Assembly: GCA_039654915.1 (NCBI GenBank)
Contig: CM077597.1
Span: 35,996,001 to 36,060,000, forward strand
Source: Aquilaria yunnanensis
Taxonomy: Eukaryota; Streptophyta; Magnoliopsida; Malvales; Thymelaeaceae
Reading direction: 5' to 3'
DNA length: 64,000 nucleotides
Shown one piece after another: positions 26,218 through 37,531 of the stretch. The first letter of the stretch is position 1. Each line of letters opens with the position of its first letter. The position numbers were made by a program, and so were the translations under genes. The notes beneath the pieces were generated by a model. The model was not told the origin of the DNA. It saw only the letters and a program-made list of their open reading frames with translations, and did not search any database.

Positions 26218-27369
26218 CTAATCTAGGTATGGTTGAAACACCCTATTCATTAGGCGCATGAAAGCTGCGGGTGCATTCGTTAACCCGAAGGGCATCACTA
26301 AAAACTCATAAAGCCCATAACGAGTCCTGAATGCTATCTTTGACACATCTCCCTTTTTGATTTTCAGTTGATAGTACCCAGACCTCAAATTGATCTTGGA
26401 GAACATTGATGATCCCCTCAGCTGATCAAACAGGTCATCAATCCGAGGTAAAGGGTACCTATTCTTTATCGTCACCAGGTTTAGCTTTCGATAATCGATG
26501 CACATCCTCAAGCTGCCATCCTTCTTCTTCACGAATAAAACAGGAGCACCCAAAGGTGAAGTACTTGGACGTATGAACCCTATTTCAAAAAGCTCCTGTA
26601 ATTGACTTTTTAGTTCCATCATTTCTGAGGGATCCATTCGATAAGGTGCTTGAGAGATAGGAGCCATTCCTGGCAATAAATCAAAGGTGAAGTTGATATC
26701 CCAGCTAGGTGGCACTCCACGTAACTCTTCTGGAAACACTTCTAGAAATTCTTCCACAATGGGAATACCAGCTACTGATTTAGGCTTCTCTGACTCTGTC
26801 TGCACATAAGCCAAATAGCCAACACCACCTTGACAGAGATATCTATTAGCTTGCAAACTAAAAATTAAGATTAGGGTGAAGCTCATTTTATCCCCAACAA
26901 ACTGCACTTTTGACGCATCAGGCAGGGAGAAGGTAACTAGCTTCTGATAGCAATCCACTTTAGCATGGTGACGATGTAGCTAATCTATGCCCAAAATACA
27001 ATCAAATTCAGATATCCCAAGCACAAAGAGGTTAGTGTCTGAATCACGTCCCGATAGAAATCGAGCAAGATTGAAGTACCCGAGTAGAACTCATACTAGT
27101 GTCTGATGGTCTAGAAACCACTAGTATGAAAGGAAGCTCTTTAACAGGCATGCCTAACTGATTAGCTAGTCTAGGAGATATGAAAGAATGTGTGGAACGC
27201 CGAGTTTATAAGAACTCTAGCATGGAACCCAGAAATAGAAAGAGTACCTACGACAAATTCAAACAATTACTAATCTAAGCATGCCTCTACCATGAACTTG
27301 AAATTAAAGGCTATAATTAAAAGCTATAAATAACAGCGTACCTTGCACCACACCTGGAGCATCCTCTGC
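26218..27369 (-). pseudogene. G protease (decayed) and reverse transcriptase N-terminal part
   Basis: 26958-26218 (246 codons) is the RT fingers and palm: [59 protein letters not shown]. The first catalytic Asp, normally in [10 protein letters not shown], is Asn here ([11 protein letters not shown]), which would abolish polymerisation. Upstream, 27369-26959 should be the aspartic protease; it is broken by several stops and frame changes and I cannot see an intact DTG/DSG triad. The end of this segment reads ILGID near 26985, matching the protease flap/C-terminal motif. Confidence 0.85.
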
Positions 27370-28585
27370 CTCCTCGGCTGTCACAGCATAAACACATCCT
27401 GCCACACGAGGTTTCTTTGTTGGTTGTCCTTCTAATACTGCTGATGGAACGTGTGCTGCTAGTTGAGCATCCCTCTTAGGACATTGCCTGGATAGATGCC
27501 CTATCTACTGGCAATAGAAACAGGTCACACACCGCCCTCCAATTGGGTGAAAGAAATAACAATTCTGACACCTAGGCCCTTCTTGGCCCTGAAAAACAGG
27601 TCGCACTGTAGGCTCTCCTGTCCCATTAAGCTGTAGTCGGGTACCTCTGCTATCGATTGGTTGACCTCTGCCAAAATGTCCTCGCCCCTAAATAGGCATC
27701 GATCGTGGTATAGGACGGAGACTGCCTGCATGTGTAGGTTGTGATGGCATATGACTCCGACTCATGTCAACAGATCTAGATAATTGCTTATCTCGCATCC
27801 TTGCCTTACCCTATTGAGCTAAGGATACTGCCTTCTCAAAGGTATCAATCTCTTGCATAATCAGCCTATCTGCCAGCTCGTCACACAAACCATTACATAC
27901 CTCTTGATTTTCCTTGGTCCACGTGCCACAATGTGCTCAGCATAGCGGGCCAAGGCATTAAATCTAGCTATGTATTGATCTAGTGTCATGCTCCCCTGTA
28001 CCAGTGCAAGAAACTCCTGCTCTTTTCTATCCCTCATGGCCTCAGAGAAGTATCGATCATAGAAAGTATGCATGAATGTCTCCCAAGTGATAATCCACTC
28101 TCAGTTCTCGGAACCCCTGGTCGAGTGGCCTCCCACCATGTCTAGGCCTCTTCAACCAAGCTAAAGGTAGCTAGGTCCACCTTGTCCTCTTCTAGAATTC
28201 TCAAAGCTGTAAGTGTCCTCCCTGAAGCCTTGATCCACTCCTCAGCTTGGGTAGGGTTAACCCCACCAGTATACTCACCAGTTAGCCTTTTGAACCGCCC
28301 AAGTAGGTAAGCCCTATGCTGACATTTGGCTAGGGCATGAGGCTGCTGCCCCCGCTCATTCAAGTTCTAAAAATACTGGCCTAAGGCAATAACTGTCTGA
28401 CACAATGGATCATCATTGGCCTGCTAACCAAGATTCTGGGCTTGTTGCCCATGATTCAGCATGTCCTATCCAGGCACTTGAGCATGCTGACCTCAACCTC
28501 GTGGGGGTCATCCTCGACCACGAGCTTGCGGTCCATCCTGTGCACCTCACCCAAGACCCAAGACAGGGTACTTATGTGGGTCCAT
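27370..28585 (-). pseudogene. G gag with zinc knuckle (broken)
   Basis: The frame probably starts at the ATG at 28585 (MDPHKYP). 28363-28142 holds QAEEWIKASGRTL and LEEDKVDLATF. Just after a TAG comes the conserved WWEA. 28073-27861 has the capsid motif FYDRYFSEAMRDRKEQEF and LVQGSMTLDQYIARFNALA, typical of plant chromovirus gag. Around 27525 a CCHC zinc knuckle can be followed (CFYCQ, stop, IGHLSRQCP), with TAG inside it. Nucleocapsid-type RNA binding is the known role. At least one frameshift and several stops. Confidence 0.85.
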
Positions 28586-28897
28586 AACCTAAAAAGGAAA
28601 AGGTTTAGTCCAGCATAGTTAAACAACTTTGGAAGTAATTTTTAACTTAAAAAACTAGGTGAGGCTTTAGGTAACTCCTATATCATTTTAGACATTAAAT
28701 TATTTGGTATAATATTTTACGAGTCCCCTTATTAGAAGCCAAGTTGTTAACTTCTGTTTATAACCTTGCTAATATATTATGCTCAATTATGGAAACTTTT
28801 CGAAACCTAACCAAGGTCTCTAACTTAGCAAACAAACAAGAAGCATACTTACTGAGTGAGGTCGCTGCATTCCTCGGATCTGGCTCTGATACCAATC
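28586..28897 (-). promoter_or_regulatory. Leader and tRNA-iMet primer binding site of G
   Basis: Primer site 28883-28894 (minus strand TGGTATCAGAGC, complete match). Three spacer bases (28895-28897, atc on the plus strand) lie before the 5' LTR. The leader is about 300 bp without a gene. Confidence 0.88.
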
Positions 28898-30087
28898 TGT
28901 TACGCTTGCAATTTTATGAACCTTAATTTTAAAAGACATCTTCAATTCTTAGAATTATAAAGCATTTAATTAAAAACAATTTAAGAAATATGAGGTAAAA
29001 CATTTTATTTAAATTATTTTTCAAACAATGAGAGTATTAAATGAAATCAGAGTAGTTAAGTGACAATCCCTGGAAAACTAATATGCGCGTAATGTGTCAA
29101 TTTAAACAAACCATATATTTCCTTAGAAATCAAATAACACAAAATTGAAACCCAGTCCCAGCCAGTTCTACTTTTGAGAGGCTACAGCGTACCCTCACTC
29201 GGACTGCTCCACATCTTGAACCTCATTATACGGTTCAGCGTACTATGTCTCCTCATAGTACTCACTTAAGAAAAACATGTTAGAAGGAAGGGTGAGCACA
29301 ACTTGATCAGTAAGAGGGAAGTATCAGGCCCATCACGTGGGTCCTAATATTCCCGTAACAAACAACAACAAATAACAAACTTTAAGTTGTAGCAATTTAA
29401 TTAAAGAACAATTCCATACAACATCATAACAACAATATCAAAGTCCTACTAGCATGCTTGAACTGCCATGCATATGCATAATTCCTTTTATCAATTAAAT
29501 ATTATCTTATTGATCGATCATTTAATCCAATACTTAAATGTCGTCGGACGAACCTAGGGTGGTGAGTGTGTACATCACCCACTCTCGGGATAACTATTAC
29601 GCAGTGCCACTAGGGATGCCACCAAGCCAGAGCCTCTTAGGATACCTATGCTGAGCTAGAGCCTCTCGTGATACCAGCCATAAGTATGGTCCCTCGCCAT
29701 TTATGGTCTAGCAGCTCACAAATCATACCTCCATACTCTGTGTCAATATCGGGTCATGACTAAGGACGGTTTGCTACCACCCTAACATGCCTCTCGGATT
29801 CGAATCGTCTGTTTCGAACCTCTCATCTAAATTTACGACTTGTTAGGTGATGCAGATATGGTTCGTCACCAATCATGCATGCCTCGTGTTTTATCTTACT
29901 CCTCAACTCTGTTATTTAATGCAGCCTTATGTATGACAATCATCAATCATATGCAATAGCCAATTGATGCGTGACCATAGCTCATTTATTTTAGCTCTTT
30001 TTAGTAGAGTGCCATGATTCTAGTGTATCCTATTTCTTTTATCGGGTTATCTTAACTTAGCGTTACACGATGTCATGACAATCAATG

Positions 30088-30093
<6 letters not shown>

Positions 30094-30131
<38 letters not shown>
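30094..30131. repeat. AT-dinucleotide microsatellite
   Basis: A run of alternating ta/at in the G 5' LTR. The matching place in the 3' LTR (about 21468-21481) has only a few repeats, so this run expanded after insertion. Confidence 0.85.
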
Positions 30132-30133
<2 letters not shown>

Positions 30134-31412
30134 CAGTGTATTTATGATAAATATTCATCTCATTTCTCATGAATTCTTTCTAAGTTGGTCATTTAGCATT
30201 TATGCTCCTAATCCTTTATCTATCAGCTTATAGTAATTTATTATGGCCCTAACATGCCACTAACGGTTGCTTTCAATCTTATCATGTTGCTAGCGAGCTT
30301 TTCAGCCTTAAACATGGTACTAACGGGTTTATTTAGGCGGTCCTAACATACTTCTAATTTAATTCTTGTTACAAGCGGTCCTAGTATGATACTAGCGCCA
30401 AACATACATCATACATCACATCATTACAACCATGCAACCAACCAACCAAAATTACATCTCAATGGAAGAGAACTAAAATAAAATAAAATAAAATTCTAGG
30501 AAAACTAATTAATTACCCAACCCATGTTGGCCACGCATTTAAAGATTTTTTTTAGCCCAATTGTTTATTTAGAATTTATTATTCGGGTTGAAGCTTATTT
30601 TGGGCCTAAGAGGGCCCAAAAGAACTAACCCGCTCTTCCCCCTTACCTAGTTCGGAATAATACGGTGAAAAGGGCGATTTCCTAGGACGGTCGTACAAAA
30701 TGTTAGTAAGGTAGAAAATTAGAAAATATGCTAAAATTTAGAAATTTTCCTAAATGGTACTTGGAAGGTTTATGTTCTTAACATCTAGGCCGAAATTTTA
30801 CCTTGTGGGCAAAAACGGTCTCGGGGTGTCTTCAGTGGCCTCGTGCCTATTCGGAATCATGCCGGGAGCCTTCTTGATATTGTTACTAAAAATTACAGCG
30901 GCCACACACTAACTTATAAGATCATTTAATGGCTATAAAAACTGATCTTGGAAGGAAAAATTTTTATTTCGGTTACCAATGTGTTTTCGGGATCTTTAAT
31001 GCTCATGGAGTCCAAAGAAGCGCCAAACCTTCAAGTAAGGATTTTCTAACCCTTTGTAACAACATGGACAGTAAAGATAAGATAACTGTTAGGGCTGTAA
31101 GATTTGAAATTGGTAGCCCAAAAGAATTTTAGAAAAACTACGGCGGCTTACCAGGGTTTATTAGCAAGTATGGACCCGACTGCACCGGAAATGAGTGCAA
31201 AATCCAAAACTTGGATTAACAATGATCTACCAAGAATTTACAGCAAAAATATAAGGACTTTCGATGCTAGAAGAAAAGAAGAAAAAATTAAAAGAGTAAT
31301 ACCGAAGAATTTTGGCTCACGCGAATCAAATCAAAATCGTCGGTACTCGTAGGATCCGGTTTGGTGTCCGGATGTGGTTTCCCTTCAACTTAATGAACCT
31401 AAGCAATAATAG

Positions 31413-32450
31413 GGAATTAAATAGACTTCAAAATTGGTTGGATGATCGAGAAATAAAAGCCCAAAGGGCTAAACTTATACCTATTCAACAAAGAACGCAA
31501 TCGAGATGGCAATGATACACAATGGTGTGATGATGATTCTTCTAGTGCAATGACTTCTCCTCTCCAAAGAGAAAAACCATCAATATTGGATCGATTAAAT
31601 GCCTATGTAGATGGAGTAAGTAGAATTTCAGAGAGAAATATAGTAAAAATATTAGAAACTAATTCATTTGGCAAGAGTAGGATTAATGGCCATGGTGTCG
31701 GCCTTAGGTGGTGCGGCTTGGCGGCTGGAGAGGAAAAGAAATAGTTGTAGGAAAAATGAATATGCCTAGGTTTTGTTTTTCAAGAGAATGTTTCGGATCC
31801 TAACTTAGCTATAGTTATGAGGAGAAGGGAAGAAATAAGAAAAAACTATAGTTAATGGGATAATTAGTCAAATAAGAAAAAGTTAAGTAGATTAAATCGG
31901 TTTAATTTGAAATATATATATACATATATATATATATGGAATTAAATAGACTTCAAAATTGGTTGGATGATGGAGAAATAAAAGCCCAAAGGGCTGAACT
32001 TACACCTATTCAACAAAGAACGCAATCGAGATGGCAATGATACACAATGGTGTGATGATGATTCTTCTAGTGCAATGACTTCTCCTCTCCAAAGAACAAA
32101 ACCAGCAATATTGGATCGATTAAATGGCTATGTAGATGGAGTAAGAAGAATTTCAGAGAGAAATATAGTAAAAATATTATAAACTAATTCGTGTGGCAAA
32201 AGTAGGATTAATGGCCATGGTGTCGGCCTTAGGTGGTGCTGCTTGGCGGCTGGAGAGGAAAAGAAATAGTTGAAGGAAAAATGAATATGCCTAGGTTTTT
32301 TTTTTCAAGAGAAGGGTTCGGGTCCTAACTTAGCTATAGTTATGAGGAGAAGGGAAAAAAGGAAAAAAAAACTATAGTTAATGGGATAATTAGTCAAACA
32401 AGAAAAAGGTAAGTAGATTAAATCGGTTTAATTTGAAATATATATATATA
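31413..32450. repeat. Tandem duplication of about 525 bp inside the G 5' LTR
   Basis: Both units start ggaattaaatagacttc and end in an AT-dinucleotide run after aatttgaa. The other LTR has a single unit (from about 22799). The breakpoint lies in the AT run, which suggests slippage or unequal exchange there. The units differ at a few sites, so the duplication is not recent or not an assembly artefact of identical reads. Confidence 0.8.
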
Positions 32451-32958
32451 TTCTAGTCAATCATGTGGGAGGAAGTTATATTTTTATACTAAGATAAAAT
32501 TAGGGTTAAGTAAGAAATTATCTCATACAACAAAAGCGTGAGAAGAATTGAGTGAGGTAAATTTTTGAAAAGCTAAGCAAACAAATTCAGAATTGAGTGA
32601 GGTAAATTTCTTTTGACTCATTTTTGTGAGAAGAATCCAATGGTGCTCCCAGATTTTCCAACTGATGCTTAGTTGGAAATGACAAAAATGCCCCTAGTCT
32701 AAAGAAAATGACTTTGAGCTTCCGGTTTGGAATTTGACTTAATAACTACTAAAGGAATTATCTAAGGATCAAGATTCTTAATTTTATATTAATTTTCTAA
32801 ATTGATAGGTAAAAATTACAAAAATACCCTTGAGGAAAAAAATGTTAATTAATTAATTTTTATTTATTTAGTGTATTTACTTATTTTCTATTTTTTTTTA
32901 TTTTTTTAGGGTAATTTGGTAGTTTTATTTTACTTAATTTCTAGGGTTATTACAGCTG

Positions 32959-33488
32959 TGTAACAACCCAAGTCCAGAACTAGTCAACGGAACACCTGCC
33001 CACACCACATGGGCTATCATTTGGAAAAGGATAAGCGCTAGGTGCTTATGTTCTGGAATTGGAGTCTATATATCCACATAAGGCTTCCCACAATTCACCC
33101 ATGTGGGACATGGGGGTATTACAAACTCCCCCCCTTATGTACCCAATGTCCCCGTTGGGGTCAATCAGATTACTTGGTTCCCCGAACCAAGTAACCTCTT
33201 TAATAGGACTACTTAGCCCCTGGCTAAGTAGCCTCTTGAATCCAGGATCAGTCCCAGTAGGTGATGCATGTGCATACCCACTATGTCACACCATCGTGGT
33301 CTCGGGTCAGCTCTGATACCATCTGTAACGACCCAAGTCTAGAACTGGTCAACGAAACACCTGCCCACACCACATGGGCTATCCTTTGGAAAAGGATAAG
33401 TGCTAGGTGCTTATTTTCTGGAATTGGAGCCTATATATCCACATAAGGCTTTCCATAATTCACCCATGTGGGACATGTGGGTGTTACA
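32959..33488 (-). mobile_element. TRIM-R, miniature LTR retrotransposon
   Basis: 530-bp element of the same family as TRIM-L, on the opposite strand. LTRs 33324-33488 and 32959-33123 (165 bp each). Primer site 33310-33321 (full TGGTATCAGAGC on the minus strand) with two spacer bases. Polypurine tract near 33124-33136. Its 5' LTR abuts the GGATC duplication; its 3' LTR lies four bases from G. It differs from TRIM-L at many positions, so the two are separate copies and not a recent inverted duplication. No coding capacity. Confidence 0.9.
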
Positions 33489-34646
33489 GGATCTCCATCA
33501 GATACAATGGAGTTTGGTACTCCATGTAGTGTCATTATCTCCGGAACATGCATTTGGGCTAACTACTCCAAGGAGTCTATGAGTTTCATAGGTAAGAAGT
33601 GGGCACATTTGGTTAGCTTATCCATAATGACCCAGATTGTCATGCCTTAATTTGGTCATAGGCAATCCAGTCAAAAAGTCCATGGTTATGTTGCCCCACA
33701 TCGTCACTGGTACAGATAGAGTCTGTAGGGTACCAGCTGGCTTCTGGTGCTCTACCTTTACCCTTTACCATGTGGCACATTTGGAGACACAAGTAGTTTT
33801 GTCTCTCTTCATATTTGGCCACCAGAAGAGAGTCTTCAGGTCTTTATACATTTTCTCACTTCCTAGATGGATGTTCAACTTGCTTGTGTGAGCTTCTTCA
33901 AGTATTTCATCCTTAAGCCTTGCTCCCTTAGGCACATAGATTCGATCCTTAAAATACAGTAATCCTTGCTTGTAGGCCAAGGATCGATACAAGGAACCTT
34001 TTTCTTTTCCTAAAATCTTTTTCTGATCAGGATCTGTCTCCTTTGCCTTTCCAGCTTCTTCAATCCATCCAAACTAAATTGTCAATGTGTAGATTTGGGC
34101 ATCCTCCCAATTGTGCCACTTATGCCATAGGTATTGGAGACTATTTTGCTCATGATAATCAGCTATGGATCCTCTTTTCAAAAGGCTTGTGTACTTCCTA
34201 CTCAAGACATCTGCTACTATATTACCTTTTTCCTCTATCTACTTTATATTGTAATCATAGTCCTTGATGTACTCTAACCATCTCATTTGTCTCATGTTCA
34301 ACTCTTTCTGAGGGAACAAGTACTTTAGGCTTTTGTGGTCAGTATAGATCCTAAAGGAACTACCCATCAAGTAATGCCTCTATTGCTTTAGAGTAAAAAT
34401 CACTGTAACCAGTTCTAGGTCATGGGTAGGATAATTTTGCTCATGGGGTCTTAACTGCCTTGACCCATAAGCAATGACATTTCTGTCTTGCATAAGTACA
34501 CAAGCTAACCCAGATCTAAATGCATCTGTATATATGATGTAAGGTTTACTTGGATCGGGAAGAATCGCTACTGGAGCTTCAATCAACCTCTGCTTGAGCT
34601 CCTGGAAACTCTTTTCATAATTTTTAGTCCACTCAAAACTTTGACC
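33489..34646 (-). pseudogene. A1 RNase H, integrase zinc-binding domain and first part of the core
   Basis: 34586-34380 holds RNase [16 protein letters not shown] with the first catalytic Asp, then [19 protein letters not shown]. 33992-33765 holds the H2C2 segment (KLNIHLGSEKMYKDL, WWPNM, CVSKCATW). The core follows with MDFLTGLP and ends at the SDGDP motif, where the composite block is inserted. One frame runs through most of this, with about six stops (for example TAG at about 34377 where Trp is usual, and TAA at about 34644 joining it to the upstream frame). Confidence 0.86.
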
Positions 34647-36053
34647 TTACTTGGTCAGATGAGTAAGAACAGAAGCAATCATGGAAAATCCTGATACAAA
34701 TCTCCTGCAGTATCCAGCTACTCCTAGGAAACTTCTAATTTCCTTCACAGTCTTTGGTGTTTCCCATTCTTGCATTGCCTTGACCTTTTCATGGTCTGCC
34801 TTAAGGCCTTGTGCATCAATGATGTGTCCTAAGAAAGACACTTCTCTAGTCCATAATTCACAGTTGGATAACTTGGCATAAAGCTGATGTTCCAACAGAG
34901 TCTTTAGGACAATCTTCAGATGATGTTCATGTTCATTTTCATACTTGGAATGTACTAGGATGTCATCATTGAACACAACCACAAATTTGTCCAGATGTGG
35001 TTTGAACACCCTCTTCATCAGGTTCATGAAAGCAGTTGGGGCATTAGTCAAACCAAATGGCATGACTTTGTACTCATAATGCCCATATTTGGTCCTAAAT
35101 GTAGTCTTAGGAATGTCCTCTTCCTTTACTCTTAACTGGAAGTATCTAGATCTCAAATCTTTCTTAGAGAAGATTTTAGCTCCCTTGAGTTGATCAAAAA
35201 GATCCTCAATCCTATAGAATGAATACTTGTTCTTTATAGTCATTGCATTGTGCATCCTATAGTCAATGCATAGTCTCAAAGATCGATCCTTCTTTTTCAC
35301 AAAGAGAATAGGAGCTCCCCATGGTGAAACACTTGTCCTTATGAACCATTTTTCAAGAAGTTCATCAAGTTGTTTCCTGAGCTCATTCATCTCTATGGTT
35401 GGCATTCTTGAAAGAGATATGGATATTGGACTAGCTTTTAGTTGTAGCTTGATTTCAAACTCAATCTCCCTTTGTCGAGGAATACCAGGTAGGTCTTTAG
35501 GAAAGACTCGTGGAAAGTCTCTCACTATAGGTATTCTATCCACTTCTTCTTCATAGTGTAATTCATTCAATGCATAACAATAATCATGCTCAGAAATGAC
35601 AGGTATCTCATCTAGTACCTCTAGCTCCATGCTATGCATTTCATACACTAATTCCTTAGAATTCACTAATGCATGCACTTCACCATCAGGCAATGTGATT
35701 TCCTTTTTAGCACAATCAATTCTTATGTTATGCATAGAAAGCCAATTCATACCTAGCACTAAATCATACCTAGGAATATCCAACACTAGTAGATTAGTCA
35801 TAACCTTAGTCTTTCCTACTACTAGCTCATAGTCCTTATCTAGGTCATTAGTGAAAAGGCATTGACTACCTATTGATCTCACTATGGATATCCTAGGCAT
35901 GATTTCAGTAGGCAATTTTATGGCACCAACAAATTTCCTAGCCACAATAGACACAGATGCACCAGTATCAAATAGAACACTAACAGGCATACCAGAAAGG
36001 TAAATCTTACCTCTTAGTGCTCCTCCCTGCTGTGATGTCTCTACCCTCTCCAC
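34647..36053 (-). pseudogene. A1 aspartic protease and reverse transcriptase (468-codon open frame)
   Basis: Longest surviving piece of family A pol. Residue 29 is the catalytic Asp of FDTGAS (retroviral-type aspartic protease). LVLGMNWL follows near residue 100, where the protease ends. From about residue 185 comes [37 protein letters not shown], then [12 protein letters not shown], where the first catalytic Asp is kept but the neighbours I and G of the usual motif are K and [14 protein letters not shown] follows, then VFNDDIL with both catalytic Asp kept but Ile replaced by Asn. It stops at HLTK just before RNase H. Probably once part of one gag-pol frame; those substitutions make activity unlikely. 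Confidence 0.87.
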
Positions 36054-37528
36054 TTGGAAAACTCTGCCAGTTCTCTACACTGGAGGAACTGGCCTCTACT
36101 GTCCCTCCTTAGGTGCTCCCCCTCTAGGTCCTGCCCCAATAGGCCTTACTAGACCTTGGTCTTCTAGCCTTCTTTGAGCATGCGGGCAGTCTTTGATCCA
36201 ATGATCATGGATCCACATCTTAGACACACTTAGGTGTCAAAATAGGAAGCTTTCTTTCCATGAAACTTCTTGTACATAGGGTGCCTTAGGCCAGGGAATT
36301 TCCCCTAAACCTTGGCCTCACCACCAAGATGAGAATTCTTGGAAATTCCCTTGCCATGTGGTGGCTTCTGTTGCTTGCCTCCCGCATGGCTACTTTGCCT
36401 TGGTCCACTGGTAAGGTACTTAGTCTCATACTCTTCTTGCTATACTAATAGTGCTTTATGCACTGCTTCATAGTATGTGACTGCTCCAAAAGGTCTGACA
36501 GCCTTTCTAATGTCTGACTTTAGGCCTCTGACAAATCTTTTGGCCTTTAACTCCTCCACTCCACAATACTGAGGAGCATACCTCACCAACTGATTTAATT
36601 TTTGCTTATACTCTAGGACACTGAAGTTTTTTAGCCTTAGAGCATCAAATTCAGTTTGCTTCATATCCTTGATAGCATCACTAATGTACTATTCTTGAAA
36701 CAACTGGGAGAACTCTGGCCAAGTCATTTCAATGTTTTCTCTTGGCCTTCTGCCTTTTTAGACAGCATATCTATCTCTGGTGCTCCTCCTCCATATCTCT
36801 ACACTGCCTACCAGATTGTAGGTAGCCAGCGACATTTTCTTGGTGGAGCTTAGTGGCGTCCTCCCAAACATTTTTTCAATGAAGATCAACCGCTCCACAG
36901 CTTTCTCTCACCCAACTCTTCCATCAAACTGTGGAGGTCTTAGGCCTTGGAACCTCTCCAACAGTCTGACTTTGGCAAGACCTTTTAGATTCTCAGATCT
37001 ATGTCTCCCTGATCTATCAGAGCCCTCTGTATGATGATGCTCTCTATGATCTCAATGCCTTATCTTGGATCTTCTCTCATGGCCTTCCTTAATCTCATTG
37101 CCAGTGGAGGAATGGTCATAGACTGAGGGATTGGTCTTGGATACCTGACCAATCACAGACCTTAGACTTCTTCATTTTGGAATTCTCCTATCTTCATCTT
37201 CCCCCTCAACAGTTTCATCATTTGTGTCTTCCAAGCTTCCAGAAGGAACATATTCAGATGTGTTCCTAGTAACCCCTTCTGGTTGCTACTATGCATCCTA
37301 AACTAGTTATGCTGGAGCAACTTGGACTCCCTGCTACTGTGCTTGAATTAGCCACATAAAGTTTTCATTGATTAGAGCTAAATTCCTATGAAGCTCTAAC
37401 CAAACCTGAGGCACTTCAGGGTTTGGTACCCCCTATTGCCCTTAATTCCCTCTATTCTGTCCATTTCTTTCTTGCCTAGAATCAGTAGGAAACCTTCAAG
37501 GTGGATCCCCTCTCCTTGTGGCAACCAT
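36054..37528 (-). pseudogene. A1 gag (broken)
   Basis: Begins at the ATG at 37528 (MVATRRG), which directly abuts the solo LTR A5 on its upstream side. 36664-36440 contains the capsid motif LNQLVRYAPQYCGVEELKA and SDIRKAVRPFGAV. The nucleocapsid CCHC motif near 36190-36235 is out of frame by a one-base loss. A TGA lies within about 15 codons of the start. Same family as 1-1033 and 42610-44020. Confidence 0.84.
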
Positions 37529-37531
37529 GTT

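Larger units (their letters stand above)
20280..32954 (-). mobile_element. Ty3/gypsy chromovirus G with very long LTRs (minus strand)
   Basis: 12.7-kb complete structure: 5' LTR 32954-28898, primer site 28894-28883, gag from about 28585, protease, RT, RNase H, integrase with chromodomain-like tail to 23891, polypurine tract, 3' LTR 23831-20280. LTRs of 3.55 and 4.06 kb are large even for Tekay/Del chromoviruses. RT and integrase have each lost a catalytic residue and there are many stops, so it cannot be autonomous now. No 5-bp duplication is found at its own ends; it lies between two TRIMs. Confidence 0.9.
28898..32954 (-). repeat. 5' LTR of G
   Basis: 4057 bp, collinear with the 3' LTR from TGTTACG to GGTTATTACA. 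It is longer mainly because of a tandem duplication (31413-31937 repeated at 31938-about 32450). It also lacks a short segment near 30306 that is present in the 3' LTR near 21666-21700. AT dinucleotide runs at about 30094-30131, 31912-31937 and 32437-32452. It would contain the G promoter; no TATA box stands out reliably. Confidence 0.88.
19741..33488. mobile_element. Composite insertion: TRIM-L (+) / chromovirus G (-) / TRIM-R (-) sharing one target-site duplication
   Basis: Seen directly: the block is flanked by GGATC at 19736-19740 and at 33489-33493. Deleting the block with one GGATC copy restores the A1 integrase reading frame through the SDGDP / RF motif. Inside, TRIM-L ends and G begins six bases apart (20274-20279); G ends and TRIM-R begins four bases apart (32955-32958). 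None of the three members has its own matching 5-bp flanks. Both outer ends are U3 (TGTAACACCC) ends of TRIM LTRs, facing outward. Inference: three cDNAs were joined and integrated in one event. The alternative is stepwise insertion with loss of the inner duplications. The single outer duplication is secure, the mechanism is not. Confidence 0.8.

Noticed and set aside
19741..33488. Composite block as a DNA transposon with terminal inverted repeats
   Set aside because: The inverted ends are ordinary TRIM LTRs with primer sites and polypurine tracts, and no transposase is present; the 5-bp duplication also fits an LTR integrase.
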